The notes beneath the pieces are model-generated. The model ran no database searches, was not told the DNA's origin, and was given only the letters and a program-made list of their open reading frames with translations. Positions 12,286 to 24,370 of a stretch of 64,000 nucleotides of DNA are shown piece by piece; within the stretch, counting starts at the first letter, position 1; each line of letters begins with the position of its first letter. The stretch comes from Diorhabda sublineata (taxonomy: Eukaryota > Arthropoda > Insecta > Coleoptera > Chrysomelidae): assembly GCF_026230105.1 (NCBI RefSeq), contig NC_079476.1, positions 24,356,559 to 24,420,558 on the forward strand. Direction: 5' to 3'. A program made the position numbers and the translations under genes.

Positions 12286-12649
12286 ATGGAGGAGGAATTT
12301 GTGGACAGTTCTTGTGGAGCTTCAAAGTTCAACTCAAGGATTGAAAAACAACATCTTCGAACGAATAATGGTCCAAAAGAGTACGGGGGCTTAGAAAAGG
12401 AAGAAGAAGCCTTTTGTAAATGGAGACGGCTCACTCAAATGGATATTTATCTACAAGTTTGATGTTTCCATGAAAAAAGTAGGATTTTCCAAACCTGAAC
12501 CTAACATTTCTCTACAGCAAGAAAAGGAGTATTATTCGGGCAATGCTTCGAATAAAGTTTCTGAAAAAGCAATAAAAATCGAGTGTTTTATTGGAAACGA
12601 AAAAGCTATTAGTCAAAATTTAAAGATAATTGGAAATAATTCAACTTAA
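12286..12649 (+). pseudogene. frameshifted coding relic of unknown family
   Basis: Two overlapping plus frames look coding. The first starts at an ATG at 12286 (AACAATGGAGG context), MEEEFVDSSCGAS..., and ends at 12462. The second is open from 12395 to a TAA at 12647 (85 codons) and includes GDGSLKWIFIYKF, KPEPNISLQQEKEYY and KIECFIGNEKAI. They overlap around 12395-12462, so one frameshift there would join them into a protein of roughly 120 residues. The region is charged and glutamate/lysine-rich with few low-complexity runs, unlike its neighbours. I do not recognise the family; a transposon accessory protein or a lost host exon are both possible. An opposing 69-codon minus frame at 12225-12434 is a shadow. 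Confidence 0.35.
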
Positions 12650-15600
12650 AACAGATATTTGTAAAGCATATATGTTAGTTTCCAACATATATGTCGACTA
12701 AGTTTATTGTGGTTTACTCTGTACGTGACGTTAGAAAAAATGGATCATTTTTTCTTCTCTAGAAATGCTGATAAGAAATTATGTTAATAAATTAAAAATT
12801 ATAATGCTGGAAAACATTAACTATAATTGGTTATCTAACTTGATTAGTTGAATTCAAAATGTGTATAAAAGTTGATTCAAACCCAGATAAAAATTGATCT
12901 ATTTTCAAAATTTTCAGACAATGATTATATTGAATTATTTTCAATAAAAATCAAATATAATCATCAATACATTTTTGCATCCGACCCTTTCCATAAACGA
13001 CGGAATAAAATCTGTTAATTCGTCAAAAAAACGTTTCCTTCATAGTTTTTTATTCCAAATTAGAATAATGCTTCGTAATAATTATGATTTTAAGTCATTT
13101 GTCATTTTATGTGAAATAAAGTAATATTTAATAATTTTATTATTGCTCATATCTTCATAAAAGATATTTTCCATCAATTATTATCCCGCGAAACCAATCA
13201 ATTATATTTTTAAATGGTTTTTTTAATGAGAGTTCGTTTCTAATTGTGGTTTCTTCTAGAATCTCACCAAAGCGATTACAACGTTTTCACCAGCGACGTT
13301 ATTTCACTCTCTTTCCATTAATTAATTCTTTGTTTACAAATCACTTTTTGTTTACTGAGTATGACTGAATTTGATCGAATTTGTAATTATATGTATTTAA
13401 CACATGAATCAGTTTCTCACCCTTATTCAATTAATTACAAACCATTAATTTTTGATAGGATTATTTAGGAATCTATAAAATATTAAGTAAACCAGAAAAT
13501 TAGGCTTCCGAAGAGATCAATGCGATATCAAAAGTTATTATTTTGAAATTGAGAAACAGCCGAGAATTGATCAAATTATTGACCTTCCGATATTTTCGTG
13601 CTTAAATTCATACCAATTCAAACGATTGTTTGGACATAGACGCTTGCTTCTCGAATAGAGTTGGAACTAACTAACTAAATTAGAAACGATTTGGAATTAA
13701 AAAACATTGGACGGCAACTAAAATCATTAAACAAATTGAGGAGCTGATTATAGGAATGATGAAGCTTTTTTTAATACAAAATATTCTAACTGAAAACTAT
13801 TTCTTCATTTTTAACTTCTAGATCTTTCACTTCGTTTTATTTATCCTTTACGTTCCTGGATACTCCATTTGCAATCCCTCGTGCTAGCCTATGAGTATTC
13901 TCAATATTTTCAGAATACTACACACATCGTTGACTTTAAATCAAAGTTCTTTCATTCGGTCAAATAATGTAGTTGATTCCGATAATAACATGTGATCTTC
14001 GGCACCTTACCATATTCCAAATACATTTTAGTATAGGCGGTATAAGTGTAGTTTCTTTATTAAATTGTTAAGCACTTTTCATGATTTAATGGAGTTTCTG
14101 TTTTCAAAATTCTAAAGTAAACTGTTTGCACATACCACATATCAAAGCTATCCGTCTAAATGACGTAGGATTTGTTTTTGTACTTTGGCATTCCAAAACT
14201 GATATTGGTACTGAAAATTGTGTTGAAAATCAATTGGTGTTAAACAAGGACCGTGAGTATTCGGAAAAAGGTGTTTTAAAAATGTTGGAACTTTATATGG
14301 ACCTGGCGAAGTTCTTTTAAGCTTGAAAGACCTTCGTATTTTTGAGAAATAATAAATCGACTCATATGTTTGATGGAACTTTATAATTTATTGGTTATTC
14401 TAGCTTCTTATTAGCAATAAACGTTTTTCCTTTATAACAGCGATTTTTATAGGTGATAGCTAATATTGAGACTTCTAAAATTCTCGGTGATTGAACTTCA
14501 ATTATGGAAATTGTATAGAACAGATATTTCCCATACGTCCATCATAGTAAATTCAGAATTAGTTCAAGTTTATTGACATCATTTTTTGTCAATGTTTTCG
14601 TATCGTCCATATGCTTGATTTTCCTCTAGCTCTACATCGTTAGTCATATTCTAAAATCGACTAATATAGGTGAATGGATAAACGCGTTTCAAACCATTGA
14701 AAGCCTTTTAAATTTCCCTTTGTTCGCGTTTATTATTTTTCTGATCTATATGGAAGTGAGAAACAGACTTCAATAAAATATTTAATTACATTTTCCCCCA
14801 CTGTTATCTCATATATACGTTAAAAATTGTATTAAATCGTTTTTTTTTTCAAAAAAAACTTCAAAAGGAAACGTCTTGAAAGAAAAACGAAAAATTATTT
14901 GATAGCTTTTAAATTTCTTTCTCATTATGCAAATAAATATTTAAATGACTGAAATCATTGTAAATTAGCATTTGCAACTTGTAACAGAGACATTTTTGAT
15001 GTTAATAACCGGGAGCGTTTTTAGGGGAGCGTCTGGGTTTTACTCGGTAAAGAAATGTCTTGAAAAGTTTTCATTTGCCAGTTAATTTGCAGTTATAAGT
15101 CATTGAAAGAACTTTCGGGAATTCAAGGGTTGAGCAGAGATAATCGTTTTTGAATGTTTAAAATATACTCTAGAGACTAGCTAGAATGAGATCGTTACGT
15201 TAATGCTGAGGTTTCGCAGGAATTAATTTGTACATTTTGTTAAACTAACACCTATTTATTCAAGAATTTGAGCAGTTTCGAGGGCTTCGAAAAGAATATG
15301 ATTAATTTCGAATAAATTTCCGAAAGTACATCAAGTTCTGCAAACCTTTAGGTGATTTTAAACTTAAAACAACTCGATGCTAACTCAAAAGTCCTTGATA
15401 TGAAATTTGCATCTTGGATCTTCTTCTGTCATACGTTCCATAATCGTAACGTTTTCATTAATTAGTGAGAACGAAAAGTACTAATCAGTTAATTTTCGTA
15501 CAGAAGAAGAAATCAGAATATTCTGTACTTTAACTTAAAAAAGCATAGTGTTTCCATTTTCCGAAACATTTTATATTTAAAACTTCATAGCGAAAATAAA

Positions 15601-16135
15601 TGTACCTTAAAAACTTTAATATTTTTAGCTTTTCTTTAGCAAATAAATAATTTTTTCTATTTCTTAGTTTCATTATAACTCTGTTAATTCTAATACTACC
15701 TACTTGAAATAAAGTTTATTCTGTGTATTTATCCGAGTTCTTTAAATATTTAAACGAGTGAAAATTTCCTCAAAAATAGCTTCCAAAGGAAAAAAAGTAC
15801 TTATTATACCTACGTAAACAAAAACTCAAATTGTTCATTTTTGTCATGCTTTCTTTTGGTTTCAAAAACAAATTAGTTAGTTTTTGAAATATCTATAAAT
15901 ATAGATATAAAACTTTCAAAGTTTTTCGAGTAAAATAATAACATTTTTAATCCTTTGTAATTATGAAAGTATTTTTTCAAATTATTTCTTCAGCTAGTTT
16001 TTACCAATTTTCACGTGCTACAGCTCAATTTCATATTACACAACACTTCCATTTACGGGACTAAATATAACTTAAGCTCATAACTTGGTGTACGGTGTTC
16101 TCTAAATTCAATCCGGCAACTTTTTAACGAAATAA
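12650..16135. other. no gene seen
   Basis: Very AT-rich DNA with many poly-T and poly-A runs (for example 14841-14868). The 64-codon frame at 14126-14320 has no motif. I see nothing else to support. Confidence 0.5.
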
Positions 16136-16210
16136 TATAAAACGACGAATGCCGGTCAGTCAGAAAGCGTCTGCGGCTACATTCGTAGTTCGAGTCCGTT
16201 TGGACGTAGA
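16136..16210 (+). promoter_or_regulatory. weak candidate core promoter
   Basis: TATAAAA at 16136 is followed 20-26 bp later by overlapping insect initiator-like TCAGTC and TCAGAA (16156-16165), then by a locally GC-richer leader. About 125 bp downstream an acceptor-like TTTAATTTACAG (ending 16288) precedes ATGGATCTC, but that frame stops after nine codons. The TATA-to-initiator spacing is slightly short, so I give this little weight. Confidence 0.2.
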
Positions 16211-16669
16211 CCTATTTTCCCTTTGTGAAATTCTCCCCTAAGTGATTGCCTTAAATGGACTGCCTAATAGTAGTTGATTTAATTTACAGTTACCCATGGA
16301 TCTCACAAAGGAAATGGAACTCAACTAACCACAACAAAATATTGAGGTAACGAGATAGTGATCAATTTTGTTGTAGGTGTTCTTAGTTTGGAATGTTGTT
16401 CGAATGAGAAAATTTACAATTAATGAAAACTATAGAGAACTAAAATTTTATTCTAATGATAAAAAAGGTGAGGCATTAATCAAATATCGAGTATATTCAC
16501 AAATAAATTGATATTAAAGCTAACCTTCGATCGAGAGTATTAGAGCCTCACTCATCTACGGTTTCACTCATTATGGCTCTAGAATATATGGAAAAAAAGT
16601 TAAATTTCAACTAAACCGATAATATCTATCAATAGAGAACAGTAACTTCGACTAAATGCTGCCCCTATA

Positions 16670-17175
16670 TTATAGACAATGAAGGCATAAATGTGTTTTG
16701 TCCACAATATTGTCCTGATCTCAGAGAGACTAAACGAAGCAAATAAAATGATCTCTGACCTATCTACAGCTTCCTACAAAATGGACAATCCAATCTGCGA
16801 ACTAAACAGAAGGATAGGACTGATTGATTGCCTTTGACAAGGTGAGACATGTATTCAAATCAGATATACCGAAATATATCAAATGAAAAGTATTTGACCA
16901 ATACGACTTATGACTTGGAAACACGAACATTGATACAAAAAAAGTGAATAAAATAAGAATAACTCAACGAGTCTTGAAGAAGTCCATGGTAGGAGTGAAA
17001 TAACGAGATAAAATCCGAAACTAAGAACAAAAGGATGCATTTGAAAGAGTCACACATTTAAAATGTAACTGGGCCAGCCTTGTCGTGAGGTAATTTGAAA
17101 AGGATATTTTTCAACAGGATTCAAAATGCCGAAGACCGAGCAGAGTAAAATCATCTACATATCATGGCCTCATAG
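16670..17175 (+). mobile_element. LINE reverse-transcriptase relic (RTE-like)
   Basis: The plus strand holds EGINVF (about 16681), then FVHNIVLISERLNEANKMI (about 16699-16755), where active elements have F/YADDIVLIS. The catalytic aspartate pair is therefore replaced by His-Asn. It continues with HVFKSDIPKYIK (about 16850), KVFDQYDL, VNKIRITQRVLKKSMVGVK (16940-17000), RDKIRN, and AFERVTHLKCNWASLV (17038-17085), which matches the usual AHLKWNWAGHVAR block. This order is that of the RT thumb and C-terminal region of RTE-type insect LINEs. Several frame changes and stops are present, so it is inactive. Confidence 0.75.
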
Positions 17176-18228
17176 GCATCCGTTATTTGTTTGTATCGTT
17201 TGTGTGTTTTAATTTCAGAAAAGTTCTTATGTTTCGCAAAATTGTACTTTCCATATCGGTTCGTGAAAAGATCCATAGAAAAATGAACTCTAATAATTTA
17301 ATTTATATCCAATTCCTTTTCTATATCAAGAATGATCCCTATCCGAATTTATGGACACACAAAAGCCCGCTGCATATATAGTCGAACCAGCATTGTATTT
17401 TCCTTTCCCTTAAAATGGAGGTAAACATAAATTTCAATATACAATTCCTAGTGAATCGTTTGAAAAATCGAAGATTTATTTATGTCATTTCATCGCCATT
17501 GTACTGTTCTGTCAGATCCAATGCCCGAGAGGAATGGAGCAATCGAACTTTGAAAATCTAACCCTGATATTATACTTGTATACGTACGAGTCGGGAGGAT
17601 AATGAGGTAATGCCTTCCAGATAACAAATTGCCTGGTTATTTACCTAAATTTCCTTTGCTCGGCATATGTTCTATTAAACGGAAATTATAAATTTCGCTC
17701 CGTAATGGCCATCGAAAAGGTAAACACTCGGGTTCCCTGCACAAATCTAGGCCAATACAGAACATGTTCGTATCGAAGATATTTTTCTACAAGCATTCAT
17801 AATGATACATTTTTTCAACCAATCAAAAACCGCTATTTTCATAAAGCAACGTGTTATTTGTATAACAATTCACCCTGTCATTCAATGAGAATCAAGTAAC
17901 TTTGAGAAAAACGTATTTTAAACTCCTGAACCTGAACAGTATCAAGAATTGCAATTGATGAATAATATCATGTAAATTACGCACTTAATCAAACAATGGC
18001 AACTCTGAACTTAATCTGAATTATATAAATACCTTTTAATCTTCCATTTGAGTTCAAATAATAATTGTGAAATAAGAAAATGGCAACTAGTACTAGTGAC
18101 AGTGAAAGTGATGTGGAAATACATTAACTAAAACATGCAAAAATAATTTTTTAAATTGCATTCAAACAAATAAGTGGATAAAGTTCCGAAAATTTTTCAC
18201 TGGGATATTTCATATTGTAGAAAAAATA

Positions 18229-18231
<3 letters not shown>
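17176..18231. other. no gene seen
   Basis: At 17705 a short start ATGGCCATCGAAAAG is followed by donor-like GTAAACAC, but this is too little to call an exon. The remainder shows nothing recognisable. Confidence 0.4.

Positions 18232-18292
<61 letters not shown>
18232..18292. repeat. (TA)n microsatellite
   Basis: An uninterrupted TA dinucleotide run of about 60 bp. Confidence 0.98.
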
Positions 18293-18294
<2 letters not shown>

Positions 18295-18589
18295 ACTATA
18301 TTAGACATGTAGCAGTCCCGAAATCATAGTTTTTGAGCTTAAATTTTATTTTGTTTTAGAAGAAATTCTTAGAAACCTCTAAGCGAGTTCTATGGATGTA
18401 ACTTATTTCATTATACATACATATGAATAGATATTCAATCTCATGTGAATTGTAGATACACCAAACACTCCATAGTCAAATCAACGTTGGGTGCTAATTA
18501 GATGGAAAGTATTTTCGTAAAACAAAATGGTGGACAAGATGCAGACAAAAGATATCTAAAATCTAAAAACCCACATAGCTAGACATAAA

Positions 18590-18885
18590 AAATAATTCAA
18601 ATTGAAAAGAATGGGGTGCACAGAAGTTCTGGACGTTGTTGAATTCGAATCAAATAACGAGAAAAAATCTAAATGTAAATAACAATACAATGAGACACAG
18701 AAATAATTGAATTGAAAAATATGGAGTTAAGAGAAATTTTAGAAGTTGCTGAATCCAAATTAATAGTCAAAATATAAAAAAACATAATTGCTGATGAAAT
18801 AGAGACAGAAAATATGTGAAAAACAGATTAATTATGCTCAAAAATAATGCAAATTGAAAAATGTGAGGCAGAAATTATATAAAAA
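18590..18885. repeat. degenerate tandem repeat, about 110-140 bp period
   Basis: Three diverged copies begin with CAAATTGAAAAGAATGG (about 18599), GAATTGAAAAATATGGAG (about 18709) and CAAATTGAAAAATGTGAGG (about 18851). The first two also share AGAARTT...GAYGTTGYTGAATYC. The DNA is very A-rich on this strand. Confidence 0.45.
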
Positions 18886-20300
18886 AAACCCTCTCTTTTA
18901 GTTTCCTATCGCTTTTTTCATCCACTATATTTGGATTCACGTCAATATTGTCTTTCTATATTCTTTTTAATTTTTTCGTGTACTCTTCACATTTAGTATT
19001 CATTCTGTGATTCTTCATTACTGTATTTTCTTTAAAACTGTAAATTCTGCGTATTTTCATAAATTTCCTATTATGTAGTATTCTTTTCTGTGCTATAAAT
19101 TTTTCCCATAGTTGTCTCGAATATCTTTCATTTCTTTTCATCTTGTTTGCTAATTTTACTCACCTCAACTTCATATCTTTTAGTTATAACTTAAGACAGA
19201 AGGTCCCTTAAGTAGAGACTGAATAAATCAACCGTCTTGGTATTACAAGGATCTCAAATCTGCTTACGTTAGAAGAACTCAGTTATGAGACTTGGTGTTT
19301 TGTTTTTGACGGCATCTTATCTTTTTGTGGACAGACCTCTTTTTTCCCTTTTCCTTTACCCTCTAGTTCTTAAATACCACCAATAACTTGAAGCCCGCTG
19401 TCTATTTTATGAGTTTTTCATATTTTTGTGAGCAGTCTATCTCTTTTTCTTTTCCGGTAGGTACTACGATATTACTTCTTGAGATTCAGCTACAGTTTTT
19501 CTCAAAGTCTACTCCCTGTCTCAATGGATGTTCTAGGAGGCTTTGATGTCACAATTTTTGACAAGTCTATTGTATTCACAAATTGAGAAATCCTGCGCTT
19601 TTCATACTTGACCGGATGTGAATACTGCAGAACCGATATCCATCAGCGCATTATTGAGACTTGGACCTTGACTCTTTTATATAGTTATGACATATGCTAT
19701 AGATATATAGATATGGAAAAGGGTTTGCAATAAAAAAAGCTCTTTTAATCATTTCAAATTTATTCAGGCATTTAACCATGTTTCTTATATGAATCCTCAC
19801 AATTATTTAACTAGCTGAGGCAAGTATCAGTGATTGATGATTTGATTAGCAATTGCCATATTTTTTCGAGTTGACCTGAATGTACGGGCCTAATAAAACC
19901 AACATCGATATACTCCTAGCCGAGAAAAAGTAAATAGTAATTGTTAGAGACCCGAAAGCTAGCTAGATTAATGGGGGTAGATTTGGTTTTCATTCTATAG
20001 CTCTCTTTGGATCGGATGATTAAAATAAAGCACCTACCCCTATGTTAATTGTTATATAGCTTGTTTTCACTTCAATCACGTGGATTGGATTGTGAATAGC
20101 ACGAATTTATTTTAGTAATCAAATCTTGGTTCAATTAATTTGAAATCTTGAATTTTCCTAATTGAAAGATTTTATCACTTTTGTAAGTAATTCAGATCTG
20201 TCACTTCTATAATGGATTGAAAAAAGTAACTTTACAAATAGTGCGACAAAAGTTTTAACAAATTTTCATAGTACCATTTCTTAAGATCAAAATTTCTTAA
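18886..20300. other. no gene seen
   Basis: T-rich DNA with short frames only. I see no transposon or promoter motif that I can defend. Confidence 0.45.
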
Positions 20301-20600
20301 TCTCTGATTAATCACAAGCAAAAAACAGCTGCAAAGGTCACTAAAACAACAGATCTGTTATTATGTATTATTAATCTTTGGAGCCTTCAACGACATAAGT
20401 ATAGATACGGACGGCTTTACAAGATAATACTTCCAAGGACTTCCAAGCGTAATTCCAAGGCACTTGCACTCACGGTTTCTGTCAATGTAAACGCTCTGAC
20501 TAGTGCTTTAGACAATGCCCGTAACATCAGTTGTGCGGAGAAACAAAAGGTCCTAAAGTCTAAATCTAAATCCACCCAGAGCTTCCAACATGGCCAATAA
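20301..20600 (+). other. 99-codon open frame in a GC-richer island
   Basis: The plus strand is open from just after a TAA at 20298 to a TAA at 20598, with no internal ATG. It could therefore only be an internal exon or a relic. It reads LINHKQKTAAKVTKTTD at the start and ALTVSVNVNALTSALDNARN in the middle, with a basic KSKSKSTQSF end. The opposite strand is also open for 79 codons from an ATG (20656 down to 20417), so strand cannot be decided. The island has clearly more G+C than its neighbours. I recognise no family. Confidence 0.25.
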
Positions 20601-20893
20601 ACCCTTGTTCTAGGCCCATCGAACAACGAGTTGGTTCCAAAACCGTCAAACTGCATTTGCAGTATGGCCCGTTGCTAGCTATGCGAAATCGGAGGGACGA
20701 TCGAAGCTGCAGCTGTCCGTGTCGTTTATTTCATAATTTGAGTTGAAAATCCACACATCCTCATTATCCACTTCCACCTTCTTTTTATATTGAAAGAAGG
20801 GAATCACTTCTGTATGAAATATCGAAAGCGTTTTTCTCGGTATACAGTTTTCGACAATAAACTGTTGAATTTGTGAAAGTATTGTTGTTTCAG

Positions 20894-20973
20894 GATTCCG
20901 GCAACGCGCTAATGGTCACAAGTTATTCTTTGCGCGTGCTATGACGGAAAGTCGCCGACTTCAGAAAGAATGA
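20894..20973 (+). CDS. candidate terminal exon A, unknown protein
   Basis: A strong acceptor, TATTGTTGTTTCAG, ends at 20893. After two bases (GA) the frame FRQRANGHKLFFARAM... runs 25 codons to a TGA at 20971. The peptide is short and basic. GC content is raised, with several CpG dinucleotides. The same entry phase (two bases GA) is seen in the candidate exon at 21625, which raises the possibility of alternative 3' ends of one gene. I cannot identify the gene or its upstream exons. Confidence 0.25.
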
Positions 20974-21624
20974 AAATTCTGAAAGATTAATCTCTTCTAA
21001 AAGGAGAAATGGACCCGTTTAAAATTTAATAAATCCATTATCGAGCATTTCTCGTTGTTTATAAAAGTGTATTTCGTTCCTGTCACGTTCGACTTAATGC
21101 GAGGCACGGCGTTTTCTACAAATATTTATTAGAATCGCTCTCTTTGTCTGTTGGCGTTCAAGATTTTCCAATTCGACGATCGTCTCGAGACTGGAATCGT
21201 AAAACTTTTCTTTCTTTTTTATATTTCATTTCGTCGGGAGGAAGCAAACCAGAAGTATCTTAGATAACAGAGTAACTAGATAAATATAAGTCAAGACAGG
21301 AGGAAGTTAACCCAACATTTTTCTAGTTTAAATTCGTAAAAAGAGTTTTTAACGGGAGAATACTGTTACTTTAGAAGAAAAATGATCTTTGTAACGATAT
21401 TCAATGAAAATCTTATAAACGAAAAGTTATTAACATAGCAAGTGTTCGTTTTTATAATGATACTACTAATGACGAAATAAAATAAAAATAGATGGATCAG
21501 ATTAAAAAAGAAATTTTAAATTCAAATTTGACTAATTATACTGAACATTTCAACGTTCTGAAAAACTCCAATACGATATTCTCGTATGCTACGAAATAAC
21601 AAGTCTAATTTAGTGTTTTGTCAG

Positions 21625-21740
21625 GATACGTTAACGAGTTGCGACACCAGGGTCCACCGCAGGATCTAGACGATCTCCTGGATAAGGTGCGGCTGCTGTG
21701 GATACGGCAGATTTTGAGCGTTGCATGCGGTTTCATCTAA
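21625..21740 (+). CDS. candidate terminal exon B, unknown protein
   Basis: The acceptor TAGTGTTTTGTCAG ends at 21624. In the phase after two bases (GA) the frame YVNELRHQGPPQDLDDLLDK continues through VRLLWIRQILSVACGFI to a TAA at 21738, giving 37 codons. The other two frames stop within 15 codons. The segment is GC-richer than its surroundings, and the acidic DLDDLLDK piece followed by a hydrophobic tail looks like real protein. A donor-like AAG|GTGCGG after DLLDK could end the exon earlier. No family is recognised. Confidence 0.35.
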
Positions 21741-22335
21741 TTAGGCGTATCTGCATGCGTTTGCTTTGGATAATGCAAAACAGAATATTGAACGTATAGA
21801 AAATGCAGTTGAAAAATATGATTGGTCCTTTCTAATGATAAAAGTATTATTTTTTATGAATATTAAGAGTTGATCTAATTTTCGTTTAATTTGAAGACAA
21901 TAGCAATTATTTATTTATGCTGTTGAAAAAATAATGGTAAAAAAGTACAGGTTTGCCGGAGCAGGTCAATTGAACGTCGAAATTTGAAACTTCTATGTAC
22001 CTACCGGCGAGGTCTTCATTTCTTTTTTCAATGACATCGATTGACATGGCATTATTAGGTCTAAAATTGGAGATGAATTATGCAAAAGGAAGCGCTTTGA
22101 GAGTTGTTTATTAAAAATAAGAAAACATATTGCAGTGGCTACTTATTAAAAGAGAAAAGAGTTTCCTGAGAATGTATTGATCATGAAACAATGTAGAAAA
22201 ATCGTAAAACCTCAATTTAGTGCAGTATACATCATCAGCAAATGTTCCAGATTTAGAAAATTATTATATATATATCCGGTGAACCGTAACGTTTAGGGTA
22301 ACCACAGTAAAGAAACAAGACATTTTTTGATCTCT
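21741..22335. other. no gene seen
   Basis: AT-rich DNA; nothing recognised. Confidence 0.45.
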
Positions 22336-22545
22336 TATTATTTTTGCTTCTCAATATAGATCCTTTCTCCTGCGAAAACATCCTCATTTGAAGGAAATAT
22401 CATTCCTGTAAGTGGAACTTCAGGTTTTTTAAACAGAAAAAAATGCTGGTAGCCATGGCGACCGCCGAAGTATAAGGAGGTGTTTTGTCCTAGTATTTTC
22501 AGGATCCAGGTTTCATCTACAGCTATCATTCGACGCTAAAAGTCT
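22336..22545 (-). mobile_element. mariner-like transposase fragment with internal deletion
   Basis: The minus strand reads RRMIAVDETWI from about 22536. This is the first catalytic-aspartate block of mariner transposases (xxDETW). A frame-shifted RRSPWL piece follows at about 22440, and then IFPSNEDVFAGERIYIEKQ from about 22396. The last piece resembles the C-terminal FxSNEEVIAxxEAYFE block. The roughly 150 residues that should lie between, including the other two catalytic aspartates, are missing. The short conserved motifs are the only support. Confidence 0.45.
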
Positions 22546-23580
22546 ACCGCATTGCTCAAACCACGTCATTAAGACCTAGCCTATTATAGGTCGATATTGA
22601 AGTTTTTTATAACTATTCATGAGTAAGAAGTTTAACTTAGTTACAAGACGAAAAGAATTACGAGTTCTGTGGCTAATTTACTAGTTATTCAACAGTGGAA
22701 TGGTTGAAACATTCAAAGAAACCCGAAAACATTATCCAAGAAACCATTTTAATCTCAATTACAGCTAAACCTAAGGCAGAGAATTTACTACGTGCTATTT
22801 GGCTTAATGTAAAACGGAATTTTTTTGTTTTTGATTGCCTGATCATCGTTAAAATTTCTGAATAAAATATAAAATGGAAACTATCTACGTAATCTATAAT
22901 AGTGTAATTTTGAACAGACACTGTTAAAAAAACGACTGAATTAATTAATACTAAATAGTTTTTTATTTAATAACACTCTGTAAATTTTACAATTGACTGA
23001 CTACTGTTGTGTCAGAGATTATAATTATTTCACAGGGACCGTGAGAAAAAACATTCTCAAGGAGTATCTAATTAGTCATGGTAACTTGAACATACAAAAG
23101 ATCTCAGACAACTGATTTTCCTATACATTTTAATTGTTTAAATATTCATAGAAATAGAAAAGTTTATATTGCAAAAGTCAACAGTCAACAGAATATTCCG
23201 TGTGGTCATATTCAATTTAAATACTCATGTCATATGGTTCCGATGTCTGAATTTCAAGAACTCACCATGTCTCGTCTGAATTTTAACTCTTTCGATTTTG
23301 TGCGTGAAATTCGGTAGTAGGTTCGTGGTCAATGAGGATTTACTTTTCTTTCATAACAAAATAGTTCTTATCTTATCTTATCCGTATTTAAAACAAATTA
23401 AAAAACATCATGAACACACTTTTCTTATTATTAATTTCATTAATTTACCATGAAATAGTAATTGAGATGGAATACTTATTGAAAGCAAGATAATTTCTTT
23501 TTCTATGTGCTTTCTTTAGAAACCAGCTCCAATATCAATTATTGTCTTAATGTTTTGATGGAATTATTCAATACCACCCA
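22546..23580. other. no gene seen
   Basis: Nothing recognisable; the 78-codon minus frame at 22685-22921 has no motif. Confidence 0.45.
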
Positions 23581-23589
23581 TTTCATGAA

Positions 23590-24085
23590 ATGCTGAAAGT
23601 GAGTTTTGGGTGGCAATTGACACCCCATTGTTTGATGAAACTTTTGGTTTTAAATTTTTATCTTTGTTTCCTTAAAAAGCTTATACGCACATTTTAAAAA
23701 ACAATAATTCCATTTGACTTATTATATATTTCCTTCAAAAGCAGGCTTTGATTTGAGGTTATTAATTTTATGTGAAGCTAATGTCTTGAAAATAGCAGTG
23801 AAACGTGTATTTGGAATCATAGGATAATAACCAGCCAAACTTCGGTCATTTTATGGAATATATAAATGTTAAAACTGAATTTTAAGTGAAACTCGACACC
23901 CTATGACAAGATAGGACTCTTAGATTTAGATTTTATCGATGTTTATTAATAAACCTTGTACTACTTCACACATTTTTTAAAATATCAAATCAATCTGACT
24001 TATCTTTCCTTTAAAAGCAGTTTTTTGACATGAGGTACAATTGAAATGTCGTTGTGAACTGGGTAGTAAATGTCATATAAAATGA
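23590..24085. repeat. degenerate two-copy tandem duplication
   Basis: Blocks at about 23690-23790 and 23965-24060 share CACATTTTWAAAA, then TGACTTAT, TTTCCTTYAAAAGCAG and TTGAYWTGAGGT, at a spacing of about 275 bp. A GACACCC element precedes each copy. The copies are strongly diverged and the unit has no recognised identity. Confidence 0.4.
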
Positions 24086-24245
24086 GTTTCCAGACATTTT
24101 TAGCTTTCTCAATTTAGAAAATTAATTCTTTATCATTGAAATTGCGCAACTAAAAAAATGAAAATATAATATTATGAACAGAAGTTCCATTTTAACTAAA
24201 TATTTAGCGTTTAGAAAGGATTTTGAATGTTTAAGTACCTCAAAG

Positions 24246-24370
24246 TTCAAATCAAAATTGTATCGCGAAATTGTGGATTCACTCGCAAACAAAAAACGAA
24301 GCAAAGAAGTGAAAAAAAAGATGTAGAAAGTGGAAACAAAAATTTCCGTTTCAGCTCTAGGTCTTAAAGA
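24246..24370 (+). repeat. dispersed repeat copy 1
   Basis: TTCAAATCAAAATTGTATCG followed by CGA, an AACAAAAAACGAAGCAAAGA stretch and TTTCCGTTTCAG is matched by the segment starting at 25421. This is a direct repeat about 1.2 kb apart, of unknown family. Confidence 0.4.

Noticed and set aside
16180..16210. TTCGAGTCC resembling a tRNA B box
   Set aside because: The neighbouring bases cannot form a T-stem and no A box lies upstream, so it is not a tRNA gene or an obvious tRNA-derived SINE.
20417..20656. 79-codon minus frame as a gene
   Set aside because: The opposite strand is open for longer over the same bases, and neither shows a domain; kept only as an unassigned island.
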